A stretch of DNA of 62,080 nucleotides, from assembly GCA_900316965.1 (NCBI GenBank), contig ONEY01000022.1, forward strand, positions 1 to 62,080, written 5' to 3'. The notes beneath the pieces were generated by a model. The model did not search any database, was not told where the DNA came from, and saw only the letters and a program-made list of their open reading frames with translations. The DNA comes from an uncultured Bacteroidales bacterium. GTDB lineage: Bacteria > Bacteroidota > Bacteroidia > Bacteroidales > P3. Numbering within the stretch: position 1 is the stretch's first letter; the number at the start of each line of letters is the position of its first letter. This document shows, one piece after another, positions 17,704 to 25,480 of the stretch. Made by a program: the position numbers and the translations under genes.

Positions 17704-17853
17704 ATGATTCCTATTGAACACCACCCGTTGCAACCCTTTTTGCCTCCCGACGCACGACCGCTTATGCTCGGCAGCTTTCCGCCTCCAAAGAAGCGGTGGA
17801 GCATGGAGTTCTTCTATCCCAACCGCACCAAGATGTGTTTTACTCTAATGTAA
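17704..17853 (+). pseudogene. Truncated copy of the uracil-DNA-glycosylase-like gene
   Basis: Forty-nine codons from ATG encode MIPIEHHPLQPFLPPDARP and then MLGSFPPPKKRWSMEFFYPN, clearly related to the N-terminus of the intact gene at 20644 but diverged (about three quarters identical by eye). Similarity stops at NRT and the frame closes six codons later. It cannot be functional. It marks the left edge of an A/T-rich segment whose right edge is next to the intact copy. Confidence 0.75.
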
Positions 17854-17908
17854 TTGAGATTGCATTTTAAAGATTTCCGTAAAGAAAACAGAAGTAGAAT
17901 AAAAAAAA

Positions 17909-18349
17909 CTATTCAATGCATAGAAAGGTCATGGTTATATTTGGGGATTGAATTGTAAGTTTTTTCCCGTCTACAGCGTAATCAAAGGTGTCTGAACCAT
18001 AAGCATTAATCGTATCTTCAACCCATATTTCGTTTCCGTTATACCCAACTTCTGTTGTGGTGTTCCCTGATAAAGTTATTGACCCGTTTTGGACTATTTG
18101 ATAGTGTGCGGACCAACGATTTACAATCAGAAACATTTGGGCTATAGCAAGGTCTTTATTAAACCTAAGTATGTATCGGTCATCTCTTTCTGGCCGCTCT
18201 ATGTTCGGCATTTTCGAAGAAAAACCGTTCGCAGTTTCAATTTTTGTGAGTTTCCAAACATGTTCATCAATGTCACTATTATCTTTTGTGCACCCATGAA
18301 AAAATAGCGTAGCGACAATGGCAAGTGTGATATAAACAACATTTCTCAT
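17909..18349 (-). CDS. Small lipoprotein of unknown function
   Basis: A 146-residue protein with a lipoprotein signal ending LFFHGC (Cys20). The mature part starts with DEHVWKLTKIETANGFSS, and beta-strand-like segments follow (RYILRFNKDLAIAQMF, NGSITLSGNTTTEVGYNG, FDYAVDGKKLTIQS). It resembles small lipocalin-like or META-type envelope lipoproteins, without certainty. Its ATG overlaps the stop of the upstream protease gene by four bases (ATGA), so it is translationally coupled to it and may act with it, for instance as an inhibitor or helper. That role is inference only. Base composition is A/T-rich like the protease gene. Confidence 0.65.
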   Translation of the reverse strand: MRNVVYITLAIVATLFFHGCTKDNSDIDEHVWKLTKIETANGFSSKMPNIERPERDDRYILRFNKDLAIAQMFLIVNRWSAHYQIVQNGSITLSGNTTTEVGYNGNEIWVEDTINAYGSDTFDYAVDGKKLTIQSPNITMTFLCIE

Positions 18350-20469
18350 TGTATTACAATTTTTTTTGTGACAAATTTCGCACCCGATTGTACACCCAAA
18401 TAGTATACTCCCGAATTAAGGATGTTTGTGTTGACAACAAGTTTCTCTACTGTTAAATAATCCCATTGCAGAACAACATTACCTTTAGTATCATACATTT
18501 TTATAGAATATGGCAAAGGAGAATTAACCAGAATATTAATGTTATTGGTTGCCGGATTTGGATATATCTTCAATATGTCGTCGGAGGCATTAATTTCTTG
18601 TACTATATTCGATTCATTAGTATTCGTTAAGGGGCCTTTGGATGACGTAAGACTGAGTATGCCCGTTTTTGACACAGTATCGCCACAATTTGATATAAAA
18701 ACTATGGTGTGGAAAAAAGTCCCAGTATAATTAATATTGCTCCAAACATCTACAATATCTGATGTTATTGCACCTTCAGAATGATATACAAGTTGACCTA
18801 TTTGTGAGTATATTGTGTATTCGTAATAATTCGCATTGAGAACATGATATGTTATAGTACCACCAATATGGCCATGGTTTATCCATTGTTCAACGTTAAT
18901 TCCGGGGCACGATACCACACAATCGAAAGGGGTTATTTGTGCGTTTACTTCACTGCCATATTCCGCAACAAATCCGTCCCTAAACACTATTTCTCTTTCT
19001 GCTGTATAGTTTATCGTTTGGCCAGCGGCAATAGTCTGATAAGTTTGAATGTCTTCTTTTGCTACATAATCTTCTATTCCAGCAATTCCGTCAAACAGTG
19101 TTAGGCTGACGGAAACCATAGTGTCACAACTTTCTAACGGTTCCAATTCAACAACATCTGTATTTGTTGGGTCAAGCCAGTCTTTTAATCGTTTTCCAGA
19201 TGTATTGCCATAGTTCCATGAAACATCAAATTTGCCATAATTAGAATACTCTCGCTCAATATCGGCACAGTTATAAGAATATCCCGGACAACCTCCGTAT
19301 AATTGTCCTATGACTTTATGTTTGGCATTAAAAAGAGCAGAACCAGAACTCCCTCCTTCTGTAACACCATGGTACCACCTCTTTATTATCCAAAAATTAG
19401 TTGGATTATAACCATAATCCATACAGTCCGACGTTACTGGATTAAGATTATATGTGGAAATTTTCTTTACTTTTCCATTAGGATGATGAATGCATACTCC
19501 GGATTCTGGATGTTGGATCAGCCGTGACCAGCCAGCAAAATACGGATGGTATCGCGATGGAATTCTACGGTTTAGTTCAATCAATGTAAAATCAGAATTA
19601 TGATTAGTGGCGCGGAGGCGTCCTCCAGCTATACTTTGGTTGAGGACAGTACTCGAAGTTGAACACGTCGGGCTTTCATAATTAAATACAAATAAGCATT
19701 CGTCAGCAATATCCTGGGTACTAATGCAATGGTTTGCAGTCAAAACATATGGTACACCATCATAATTTGTATTGTTTAGTAGAGTTCCTGAACATAAATT
19801 TCCATTAAAAATAAGTTTACACACGGCACGCTTTTCCTTCTGCCAATCGTCTCCATCGGGACAATTGATATTTATTTGACAATCCGTGTATCGATTTTGC
19901 ATTTCTTCGTCAAGAATTCCATGATAAACTTTTCCTACAACTAAGTTGTTCTCGTTAGTTGTTCCAAAGTAGGGTTCAAAATATTCTATTACAAGACTGT
20001 CTCCCTTTAGCGGCATAACTGGAAGTTTGTTGCTCCTTGAATTGTTATAGCTTGTAAAAGCCCCGAATATTCCAAATTCGTTATAAACAAACACCGTTGC
20101 CCCATGAGGAACATTATAGGTCGAAAAAAGAATACTAATCGATGTTGCTCCTTGGGAAACAATAGCAACTCTATAAAGGATACCATCTTCCAAAGAGTCG
20201 CTGTGAGCCGATTCCCGTACGTCTATATGCGAGTCTGAACCGATTGCGAATTGTTGACATTCTGAGGAATTATTATTGTAATCAATAACCTCTCTTATTA
20301 TGTTTGCACTTGGAGGAGCAAAATATAACGTTGGAAAAATAACATTTAAGCCAGATTCTCTTGATAGACTCCGTGGAATTCCACCCTGACTTTCTTGTGC
20401 AAAGCAATTTGAAGGGAATATCACCGCGATTGCCCAAACTGCGAATAGTATTATATTGATTTTACACAT
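18346..20469 (-). CDS. Secreted trypsin-like serine endopeptidase (lysyl-endopeptidase type) with type IX sorting tail
   Basis: A 707-residue protein starting with a signal peptide (MCKINIILFAVWAIAVIF, cleavage near CFAQ). An N-terminal propeptide-like beta region of about 200 residues precedes a chymotrypsin-fold domain with His in YVLTANHCIS, Asp in NHNSDFTLIEL and Ser in TEGGSSGSALF (residues 247, 293 and 375 from this start), the pattern of Achromobacter lysyl endopeptidase. The rest is beta-rich, with a CDTMVSVSLTL segment and a C-terminal type A sorting tail (LKIYPNPATNNINILV). An upstream start at 20520 would add 17 residues that weaken the signal peptide. Base composition is visibly more A/T-rich than the flanks, which suggests acquisition. 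Confidence 0.83.
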   Translation of the reverse strand: MCKINIILFAVWAIAVIFPSNCFAQESQGGIPRSLSRESGLNVIFPTLYFAPPSANIIREVIDYNNNSSECQQFAIGSDSHIDVRESAHSDSLEDGILYRVAIVSQGATSISILFSTYNVPHGATVFVYNEFGIFGAFTSYNNSRSNKLPVMPLKGDSLVIEYFEPYFGTTNENNLVVGKVYHGILDEEMQNRYTDCQININCPDGDDWQKEKRAVCKLIFNGNLCSGTLLNNTNYDGVPYVLTANHCISTQDIADECLFVFNYESPTCSTSSTVLNQSIAGGRLRATNHNSDFTLIELNRRIPSRYHPYFAGWSRLIQHPESGVCIHHPNGKVKKISTYNLNPVTSDCMDYGYNPTNFWIIKRWYHGVTEGGSSGSALFNAKHKVIGQLYGGCPGYSYNCADIEREYSNYGKFDVSWNYGNTSGKRLKDWLDPTNTDVVELEPLESCDTMVSVSLTLFDGIAGIEDYVAKEDIQTYQTIAAGQTINYTAEREIVFRDGFVAEYGSEVNAQITPFDCVVSCPGINVEQWINHGHIGGTITYHVLNANYYEYTIYSQIGQLVYHSEGAITSDIVDVWSNINYTGTFFHTIVFISNCGDTVSKTGILSLTSSKGPLTNTNESNIVQEINASDDILKIYPNPATNNINILVNSPLPYSIKMYDTKGNVVLQWDYLTVEKLVVNTNILNSGVYYLGVQSGAKFVTKKIVIQ

Positions 20470-20565
20470 ACTTTTTTTATTTGAATAACGCATAAACTCT
20501 GGAATTATTGCGCGTAACAATTTTTATTGTACGGATGCACAACTACCAAGTGCAATACTGTAGTG

Positions 20566-20573
20566 CAAAGATA
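20566..20573 (-). promoter_or_regulatory. -7 box TATCTTTG for the serine protease gene
   Basis: Read on the minus strand this matches TAnnTTTG, about 97 bases before the preferred start codon. Confidence 0.5.
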
Positions 20574-20643
20574 GATGAGTCTACAAAAACACCGAAGACT
20601 ATAGAAAGGGCAATAAAACGGGTGTCAATCCGTTAAACATTAT

Positions 20644-21237
20644 ATGTCAGATATGAATACCATTCCCGTCGAACGCCATCCGCTACAGCCGTTCTTGTCG
20701 CCTAATGCACGTCTGCTGATGCTGGGCAGTTTCCCGCCCCCGCGGAAACGCTGGTGCATGGATTTCTTCTATCCCAACCGCACTAACCAAATGTGGGAAA
20801 TATTCGGATTAGTGTTTTTAGGCGACTCACAGCGACTGGTAGATGCTCCAAACAAGACATTCCGGCTAGAGGAGATCAAAGCGTTGCTCGAGGAACACGG
20901 CATCGCTATATATGACACAGCCTCTTCCGTACGCCGCCTAAGCGGCAACGCCTCGGACAAAGATCTGCAAATAGTCGACAAAACCGACATAGCCGCCCTC
21001 CTGGCACAAATCCCACGCTGCCACGATATTGTCTGCACGGGCCAAAAAAGTTTCTCAGTTTTGACCGAAGAGTACGGCGTACCCATACCCGCAATGGGAA
21101 CCCACAACGAATTCATGCTTGCCGACCGACAAATGCGGCTGTGGCGCATGCCCTCATCATCAAGAGCATACCCCATGAAGCTAGAGGAGAAAACTACCTA
21201 TTACCGCAAAATGATGAAGACCATAGGAGTTATATAA
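20644..21237 (+). CDS. Uracil-DNA glycosylase superfamily protein
   Basis: A 197-residue protein of the uracil-DNA-glycosylase / G:T-U mismatch glycosylase superfamily. RLLMLGSFPPPRKRWCMDFF resembles the water-activating loop region (GxxPG-type) and FFYPNRTNQMWEIFG follows as in the family; IVCTGQKSFSVLTEEYG is the later strand, and MRLWRMPSSSRAYPM corresponds to the C-terminal DNA-intercalating loop (MPSSS-like). Such enzymes remove uracil or mismatched bases from DNA. Starts at 20644 and 20653 are possible; the second matches the truncated paralogue at 17704 better. It is a single gene between minus-strand neighbours. Confidence 0.72.
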   Translation: MSDMNTIPVERHPLQPFLSPNARLLMLGSFPPPRKRWCMDFFYPNRTNQMWEIFGLVFLGDSQRLVDAPNKTFRLEEIKALLEEHGIAIYDTASSVRRLSGNASDKDLQIVDKTDIAALLAQIPRCHDIVCTGQKSFSVLTEEYGVPIPAMGTHNEFMLADRQMRLWRMPSSSRAYPMKLEEKTTYYRKMMKTIGVI

Positions 21238-21289
21238 TGACCGTCATGAAATGCGGCACAATACAGATATGTCGGGTAAATCGGTTTTG

Positions 21290-23704
21290 CTATCTGATAA
21301 TTGAAACTGTGCCTATTTTCTGTTGCTTGTATTGCGGCATAGACACAGTGACATATGTTATTATGTAAACATATGTGCCTTGAGGGCAAGGTTTGCCGCC
21401 GATGGTACCGTCCCAACTCTCTGTCATACCATTGAAGCTATATATGTGGATGCCTTGGCGGCTATAAATGCTGACCTGGGCACTGGTGACATCGTTGCAC
21501 TTTAGGATGAAGTGGTTGTTGGTCTCCTCATCGGGAGTGAAGGCGTTGGGGACCCAAACAGACGAGCTGTCGATGCGAGCCCTAGGCGGTAGTGGAAGAA
21601 CATTGAGATTGAGACGGACAACGCTATCACAGCCATTGTGAGCATTAAGGACGACATAAGGGCTGTCTGTCGACTCGGAATACGTGTTACCATCGATCCA
21701 AGTCAACGTTGTTGTGTCTCGGATAATAATATCCTGGGTTGTAAGATATGAGGGAAGAATATCGATGGCGCGCAACAATATACTATCGCATCCCAAAGAG
21801 GAAGCAACTGTGTCATAAACTATGATAGTATCATGCGAATACGTATGACCTAGATAGAAGATACTGTCGCATGAGGAGATGGTGTCGACAAGTGTTGTGA
21901 CAGGTGGTATCATGTGGAGAGTCATGATATTAATGCTGTCGCATCCATAGCGGTCGGTGTAATGCCGGGTGATTTGCTGGCCTTCCGTGTATGTCGAGTC
22001 CTGCCAGACATAGCTCTCTCCGCAACAGATTGTGTCGATGTATTGGATCGGTTTCTCAAGTATTTTCACGCTTCCGCGGAGGGTGTCTATCTGCCTGTAG
22101 CATCCTGTGCATGACGCGTATACTATTGCCATTACCTGGTATGTTTCGGCAGAAAGGGGGAAAACATGACTCAGCTGTTGTCCTGTGGCGTGTGTACCGT
22201 CGCCAAGATACCAAACAACGCTATCTGGTTCGTACAATGACTCAACACTCATGGTCACCTCGGAACCATTACATACCAGAACAGTGTCAAGCCAGGAGAC
22301 CATATCCGTTTCATTGATGGCAAGGCTGTTCTGCATTTCCCTCAGAGCAGACCCTACAGGGAATGCATAGCATTTCCAACGGAAAATGTAATACTGACTG
22401 GCGATGAATCCATCGCCATCGGTAGAGACAATGGAATGAGGTCCATAGGGCATTTTAATCCTGGCATGACTAAATAAATGATTATGTGCCACCGGCGTGA
22501 ATAGCCCTGAAATATCCGCGCCGTCGACTCTGATCATGTTTATTTCTGCGGTTTTTGCTATTATGTCTATATACGCCGAATCCAGGGACTGATAATCTGG
22601 CCATCCTGGATATAACCAGTAACGCGGTATAAGCGTTGTGATTGCCTCAGACGAGAGTTCCCAAGGCATTACAGTCAGCATCGTCGGATTATCTGCACTT
22701 TCATAAAAAACGGGAGCTTCTATCACTGAGTAACGACAAACCTGGGCCTTCTTTGAAGTTTCGATATAGTCAACCAAAGACGAAGTGTCCATCACATACT
22801 CATAAGTCTGCCTTGACGCAATAGTAGTAACCAGTTGATTATTGATGCTGATCGCACAATCGTCATGAAGGGCCGTGATTCGCACCCTGTCACCATCTCC
22901 AGTTTTGGTGTTTGGCACAAAGAAATGCCTGCCCCAATAATTGGTTGGCAAAGCCTGTTCAAACAAGCCTCCTGACAACCTTTCCGTGAATGGTATAGAT
23001 GCATTGTTATTTCCATGAAAGACGGCAATCTTTTTTCCATTCAAAGCCATGATACGCGAACCACTCAGATTGCCAGTTGCGGAAGAGAGAACTTGGTAGC
23101 AATCGCCGGCGTTTTGAAGCAGTATAACATTCTGTTCCTCAAGAGTGTCACCATTAAGAGATATGTCTATGATATCCAACGCAACCTCAGTGCTGTCCTC
23201 AACCGCAAGTACTGAGAAATTACTACTAGGTCTAAAAAAATAACCCTGTACAGACTGATATGTCTGTATAATATAGTCACTCCTAAGCCTTGGTGTGGGA
23301 AGAATGTTTGCTATTTCACGATCGCTACCCTCTAAATCCAGATAGACTGATATACTATCTGTCGAGGTGATGTGTACCGCACTGCTATAATGTAGATTAG
23401 TTTGTATTGTTCGTTGAAAAAACTCTTTGCTGAACAAATCGACAGGGGTATTGGATGGCATCAGGAATACGGAATCCCATCCCGTTCCCGTACATGTCAC
23501 AGTGACAGTACAATCACGAGGTCCAATCAACAAAATTCTGTTAAAGGTGTGGTTATAATCTACAGCCCATGTATCGTCCGTACGTATTGTGCTGGTAAAC
23601 CAAAAATCAGTCCCCATAGTCGTCATGTTCTGCGACAGGGAAAACTTGCAGATAAACAGACAGAAAAGGAAGATGATATTTTTTCTTGAGATTGTCATGT
23701 CCAA
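21290..23704 (-). CDS. Large secreted protein: IgGFc-binding-like N-terminal region and type B (gliding-type) sorting domain
   Basis: An 804-residue protein with a signal peptide (IIFLFCLFICKFSLSQ). TTMGTDFWFTSTIRTDD opens an IgGFc-binding-like domain of about 400 residues, a family seen in many Bacteroidota surface proteins whose name does not prove antibody binding. A PKD-like segment follows (YEPDSVVWYLGDGTHATGQQ), then several repeats centred on YGCDSINIMTLHM, LGCDSILLRA and NGCDSVVRLNL. VPNAFTPDEETNNHFILK opens the C-terminal gliding-motility-type (type B) sorting domain. It is likely exported by the type IX system and displayed or released. It is transcribed alone, with a promoter-like box about 160 bases upstream. 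Confidence 0.78.
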   Translation of the reverse strand: MDMTISRKNIIFLFCLFICKFSLSQNMTTMGTDFWFTSTIRTDDTWAVDYNHTFNRILLIGPRDCTVTVTCTGTGWDSVFLMPSNTPVDLFSKEFFQRTIQTNLHYSSAVHITSTDSISVYLDLEGSDREIANILPTPRLRSDYIIQTYQSVQGYFFRPSSNFSVLAVEDSTEVALDIIDISLNGDTLEEQNVILLQNAGDCYQVLSSATGNLSGSRIMALNGKKIAVFHGNNNASIPFTERLSGGLFEQALPTNYWGRHFFVPNTKTGDGDRVRITALHDDCAISINNQLVTTIASRQTYEYVMDTSSLVDYIETSKKAQVCRYSVIEAPVFYESADNPTMLTVMPWELSSEAITTLIPRYWLYPGWPDYQSLDSAYIDIIAKTAEINMIRVDGADISGLFTPVAHNHLFSHARIKMPYGPHSIVSTDGDGFIASQYYIFRWKCYAFPVGSALREMQNSLAINETDMVSWLDTVLVCNGSEVTMSVESLYEPDSVVWYLGDGTHATGQQLSHVFPLSAETYQVMAIVYASCTGCYRQIDTLRGSVKILEKPIQYIDTICCGESYVWQDSTYTEGQQITRHYTDRYGCDSINIMTLHMIPPVTTLVDTISSCDSIFYLGHTYSHDTIIVYDTVASSLGCDSILLRAIDILPSYLTTQDIIIRDTTTLTWIDGNTYSESTDSPYVVLNAHNGCDSVVRLNLNVLPLPPRARIDSSSVWVPNAFTPDEETNNHFILKCNDVTSAQVSIYSRQGIHIYSFNGMTESWDGTIGGKPCPQGTYVYIITYVTVSMPQYKQQKIGTVSIIR

Positions 23705-23867
23705 ATAAGGCTTTTTTTATCACAACTCAATATAACATTTACTCTCCTAAAGTGCGGTGAAACTAAAATAAGAGACTGTTTGCTGAATAGTTTTCAGGCA
23801 ACATATCACCTAACTACATAATTTAGAGCATATTTGCATTGCAATATAAAACCGATATTTATAGGTA

Positions 23868-23875
23868 CAAAGATA
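23868..23875 (-). promoter_or_regulatory. -7 box TATCTTTG upstream of the IgGFc-like gene
   Basis: Read on the minus strand this matches TAnnTTTG; the leader would be about 160 bases. Confidence 0.4.
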
Positions 23876-24054
23876 TTAAAAAAAAACGATTCGGCATACA
23901 ATCTCAGTGCTTTTTATTTCTGCCAAAACTTTTTTCGCAAGTCGAAATTTACCAAAGTAACCAACAACACACTAAGTATCAGCAAGCAATCCATCTAGTA
24001 ACTAGCCATATCGGTGCTCGTACGAGATTTTTGAAGCTTGACAATCACTACTTG

Positions 24055-24219
24055 TCATCTATCCATAGACTGCAAGTGTTCGACATCGTAGAACTCAATC
24101 AGGAACGCCAATCCTTGATACTTGTGCAAATAGTTGAACGCCGCCTGTCGCGTCATTGCGAAACGCTGTCCAAAAGCCTGCACCGCAACCGTCAGAAAAG
24201 GTATCTCATACTTGCTCAT
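24055..24219 (-). CDS. Small DUF3791-like protein, possibly shortened
   Basis: Fifty-four codons from ATG encode MSKYEIPFLTVAVQAFGQRF followed by AMTRQAAFNYLHKYQGLAFL and IEFYDVEHLQSMDR. The pattern of a helical N-half, then GLAFLxxFYDVEH, resembles the DUF3791-type small proteins of gut Bacteroidota, which usually run on for 15-20 more residues. The stop right after SMDR may therefore be a truncation. A consensus -7 box (24248-24255) sits just upstream, which supports real expression. The family has no firm function; some members lie next to DUF3990 genes, not seen here. Confidence 0.5.
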   Translation of the reverse strand: MSKYEIPFLTVAVQAFGQRFAMTRQAAFNYLHKYQGLAFLIEFYDVEHLQSMDR

Positions 24220-24247
24220 AGACGTTTTTGCTCTATGTTACAATTTG

Positions 24248-24255
24248 CAAAGATA
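24248..24255 (-). promoter_or_regulatory. -7 box TATCTTTG for the small DUF3791-like gene
   Basis: On the minus strand TATCTTTG lies 29 bases before the start codon, with a TTTTGAC stretch further upstream that could serve as the -33 element. Confidence 0.5.
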
Positions 24256-24318
24256 CACACTTATTTTGACTTGGTCAAAATTATTTTCTCCGAGGTACGA
24301 TGTCTCAGAAAAAAAACG

Positions 24319-24326
24319 TACTTTTG
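24319..24326 (+). promoter_or_regulatory. -7 box TACTTTTG for the secreted unknown at 24414
   Basis: TACTTTTG fits TAnnTTTG and lies about 88 bases before the start codon. Confidence 0.5.
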
Positions 24327-24413
24327 CAAACTAATAATGAGAAAGAAATCCCATAAAACACTCCTATATCGCATTGCTTATTACAACGAAGTGTTAAAAA
24401 AAACAGGAATAAT

Positions 24414-25427
24414 ATGAAAGCGAGAAATTTTGCACTATGCGTGTTGCTGATTCTTGCAACTGACCTATCAGCCCAGAAGTGCTTTACGCCAGCAAACAAC
24501 CCTAGAAAGTCATTTGTCGAATTTCTTTATGCCCTTGTCGAGAATAACGGGAATTTTGGATGGCCTGATTATTACATCTGTTCGCCAGCGTTCGACACAT
24601 CATACGCATTGACAGTGGAACGGGAACAACTGGTTTGTAAGAAGATTGTCGATGCCCAATGGAGCGAGCAAAAGGATCTGCCCAAATACAAGACAGCCCG
24701 TTGGGTGCTGCCAATCAGCGGGAACAAGAGTAAAGTATTGAAAGATTTGCTTGATGCTGCGACAATTACAGCCAACTACTACTCCTATTCTATAGGCATT
24801 GATGGCGTAATATACTACCTCGGTTCTTGGGGACGTTTGGTCAGTTCATGGTGCCCTAATGAGGGCTCTCTGCCCTATCGCACCGTCAAGATGCTGGATA
24901 CTGTGTGTCTTGCCGTTACATCGGGCGACACATCACTGTTGAACAAACAGTTGGAGGTATGCAAAGAGTTGACAGGGGAATTCCGTCTGCAATATCCGCT
25001 GTCGTACTTTTATCCGACAGTCTGGAAATTTAGAGATGAGCCCAATGTGTTTTCTGTAAAGCTAAGTTGCAACTATGGTAGATTGACAGTGAAACAGTTA
25101 GTTGAGTCGATGGCATCCTTCAAGGATTTCCATTACGATGTAGGACCACTTGGCGACACAATGGCAGTATGGCGGCGAGAGCTGTTTCTGAACGGATTCG
25201 AAAAGAGCATCAAGGTATTTCTAAGCGACACCTCGGGCATGCGCTGTCGTATGGATATCGACGGCGATGTCACAATGCTCATACCCAAGGAGAAACTCGA
25301 CAGGCAAGTCCTGTTTTCCACAACAATTCTGTCGGAGGGATACTATGAGCTGTCGCCCGATGGAGAATGGATAGCCATTCCCGAAAAGCGATACAAATGG
25401 TGGCCAAGTGTATTATCCTTTTTCTAA
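24414..25427 (+). CDS. Secreted protein of unknown function
   Basis: A 337-residue protein that I do not recognise. The first 20 residues are a good signal peptide (FALCVLLILATDLSAQ), so it is exported to the periplasm or beyond. The mature chain is mixed alpha/beta with no known motif. Notable segments are YSYSIGIDGVIYYLGSWG and NEGSLPYRTVKMLDTVCL, two Trp-rich spots (GNFGWPDYY, YKWWPSVLSFF) and an acidic loop DIDGDV. It ends in a hydrophobic FF. The next gene follows after 53 bases on the same strand; a shared function is possible but unproven. Confidence 0.6.
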   Translation: MKARNFALCVLLILATDLSAQKCFTPANNPRKSFVEFLYALVENNGNFGWPDYYICSPAFDTSYALTVEREQLVCKKIVDAQWSEQKDLPKYKTARWVLPISGNKSKVLKDLLDAATITANYYSYSIGIDGVIYYLGSWGRLVSSWCPNEGSLPYRTVKMLDTVCLAVTSGDTSLLNKQLEVCKELTGEFRLQYPLSYFYPTVWKFRDEPNVFSVKLSCNYGRLTVKQLVESMASFKDFHYDVGPLGDTMAVWRRELFLNGFEKSIKVFLSDTSGMRCRMDIDGDVTMLIPKEKLDRQVLFSTTILSEGYYELSPDGEWIAIPEKRYKWWPSVLSFF

Positions 25428-25480
25428 TGATTTGAAAAGACGCCAAAAACAGATAAAGCCTTTTATTACAACCGTCATAG

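Noticed and set aside
17704..20643. An insertion sequence or integrative element
   Set aside because: No transposase, integrase or terminal repeats were found at the edges; only a duplicated gene start.
23839..24417. A 192-codon plus-strand frame before the secreted unknown
   Set aside because: It overlaps the DUF3791-like gene on the other strand, has no family likeness and runs through two promoter boxes.
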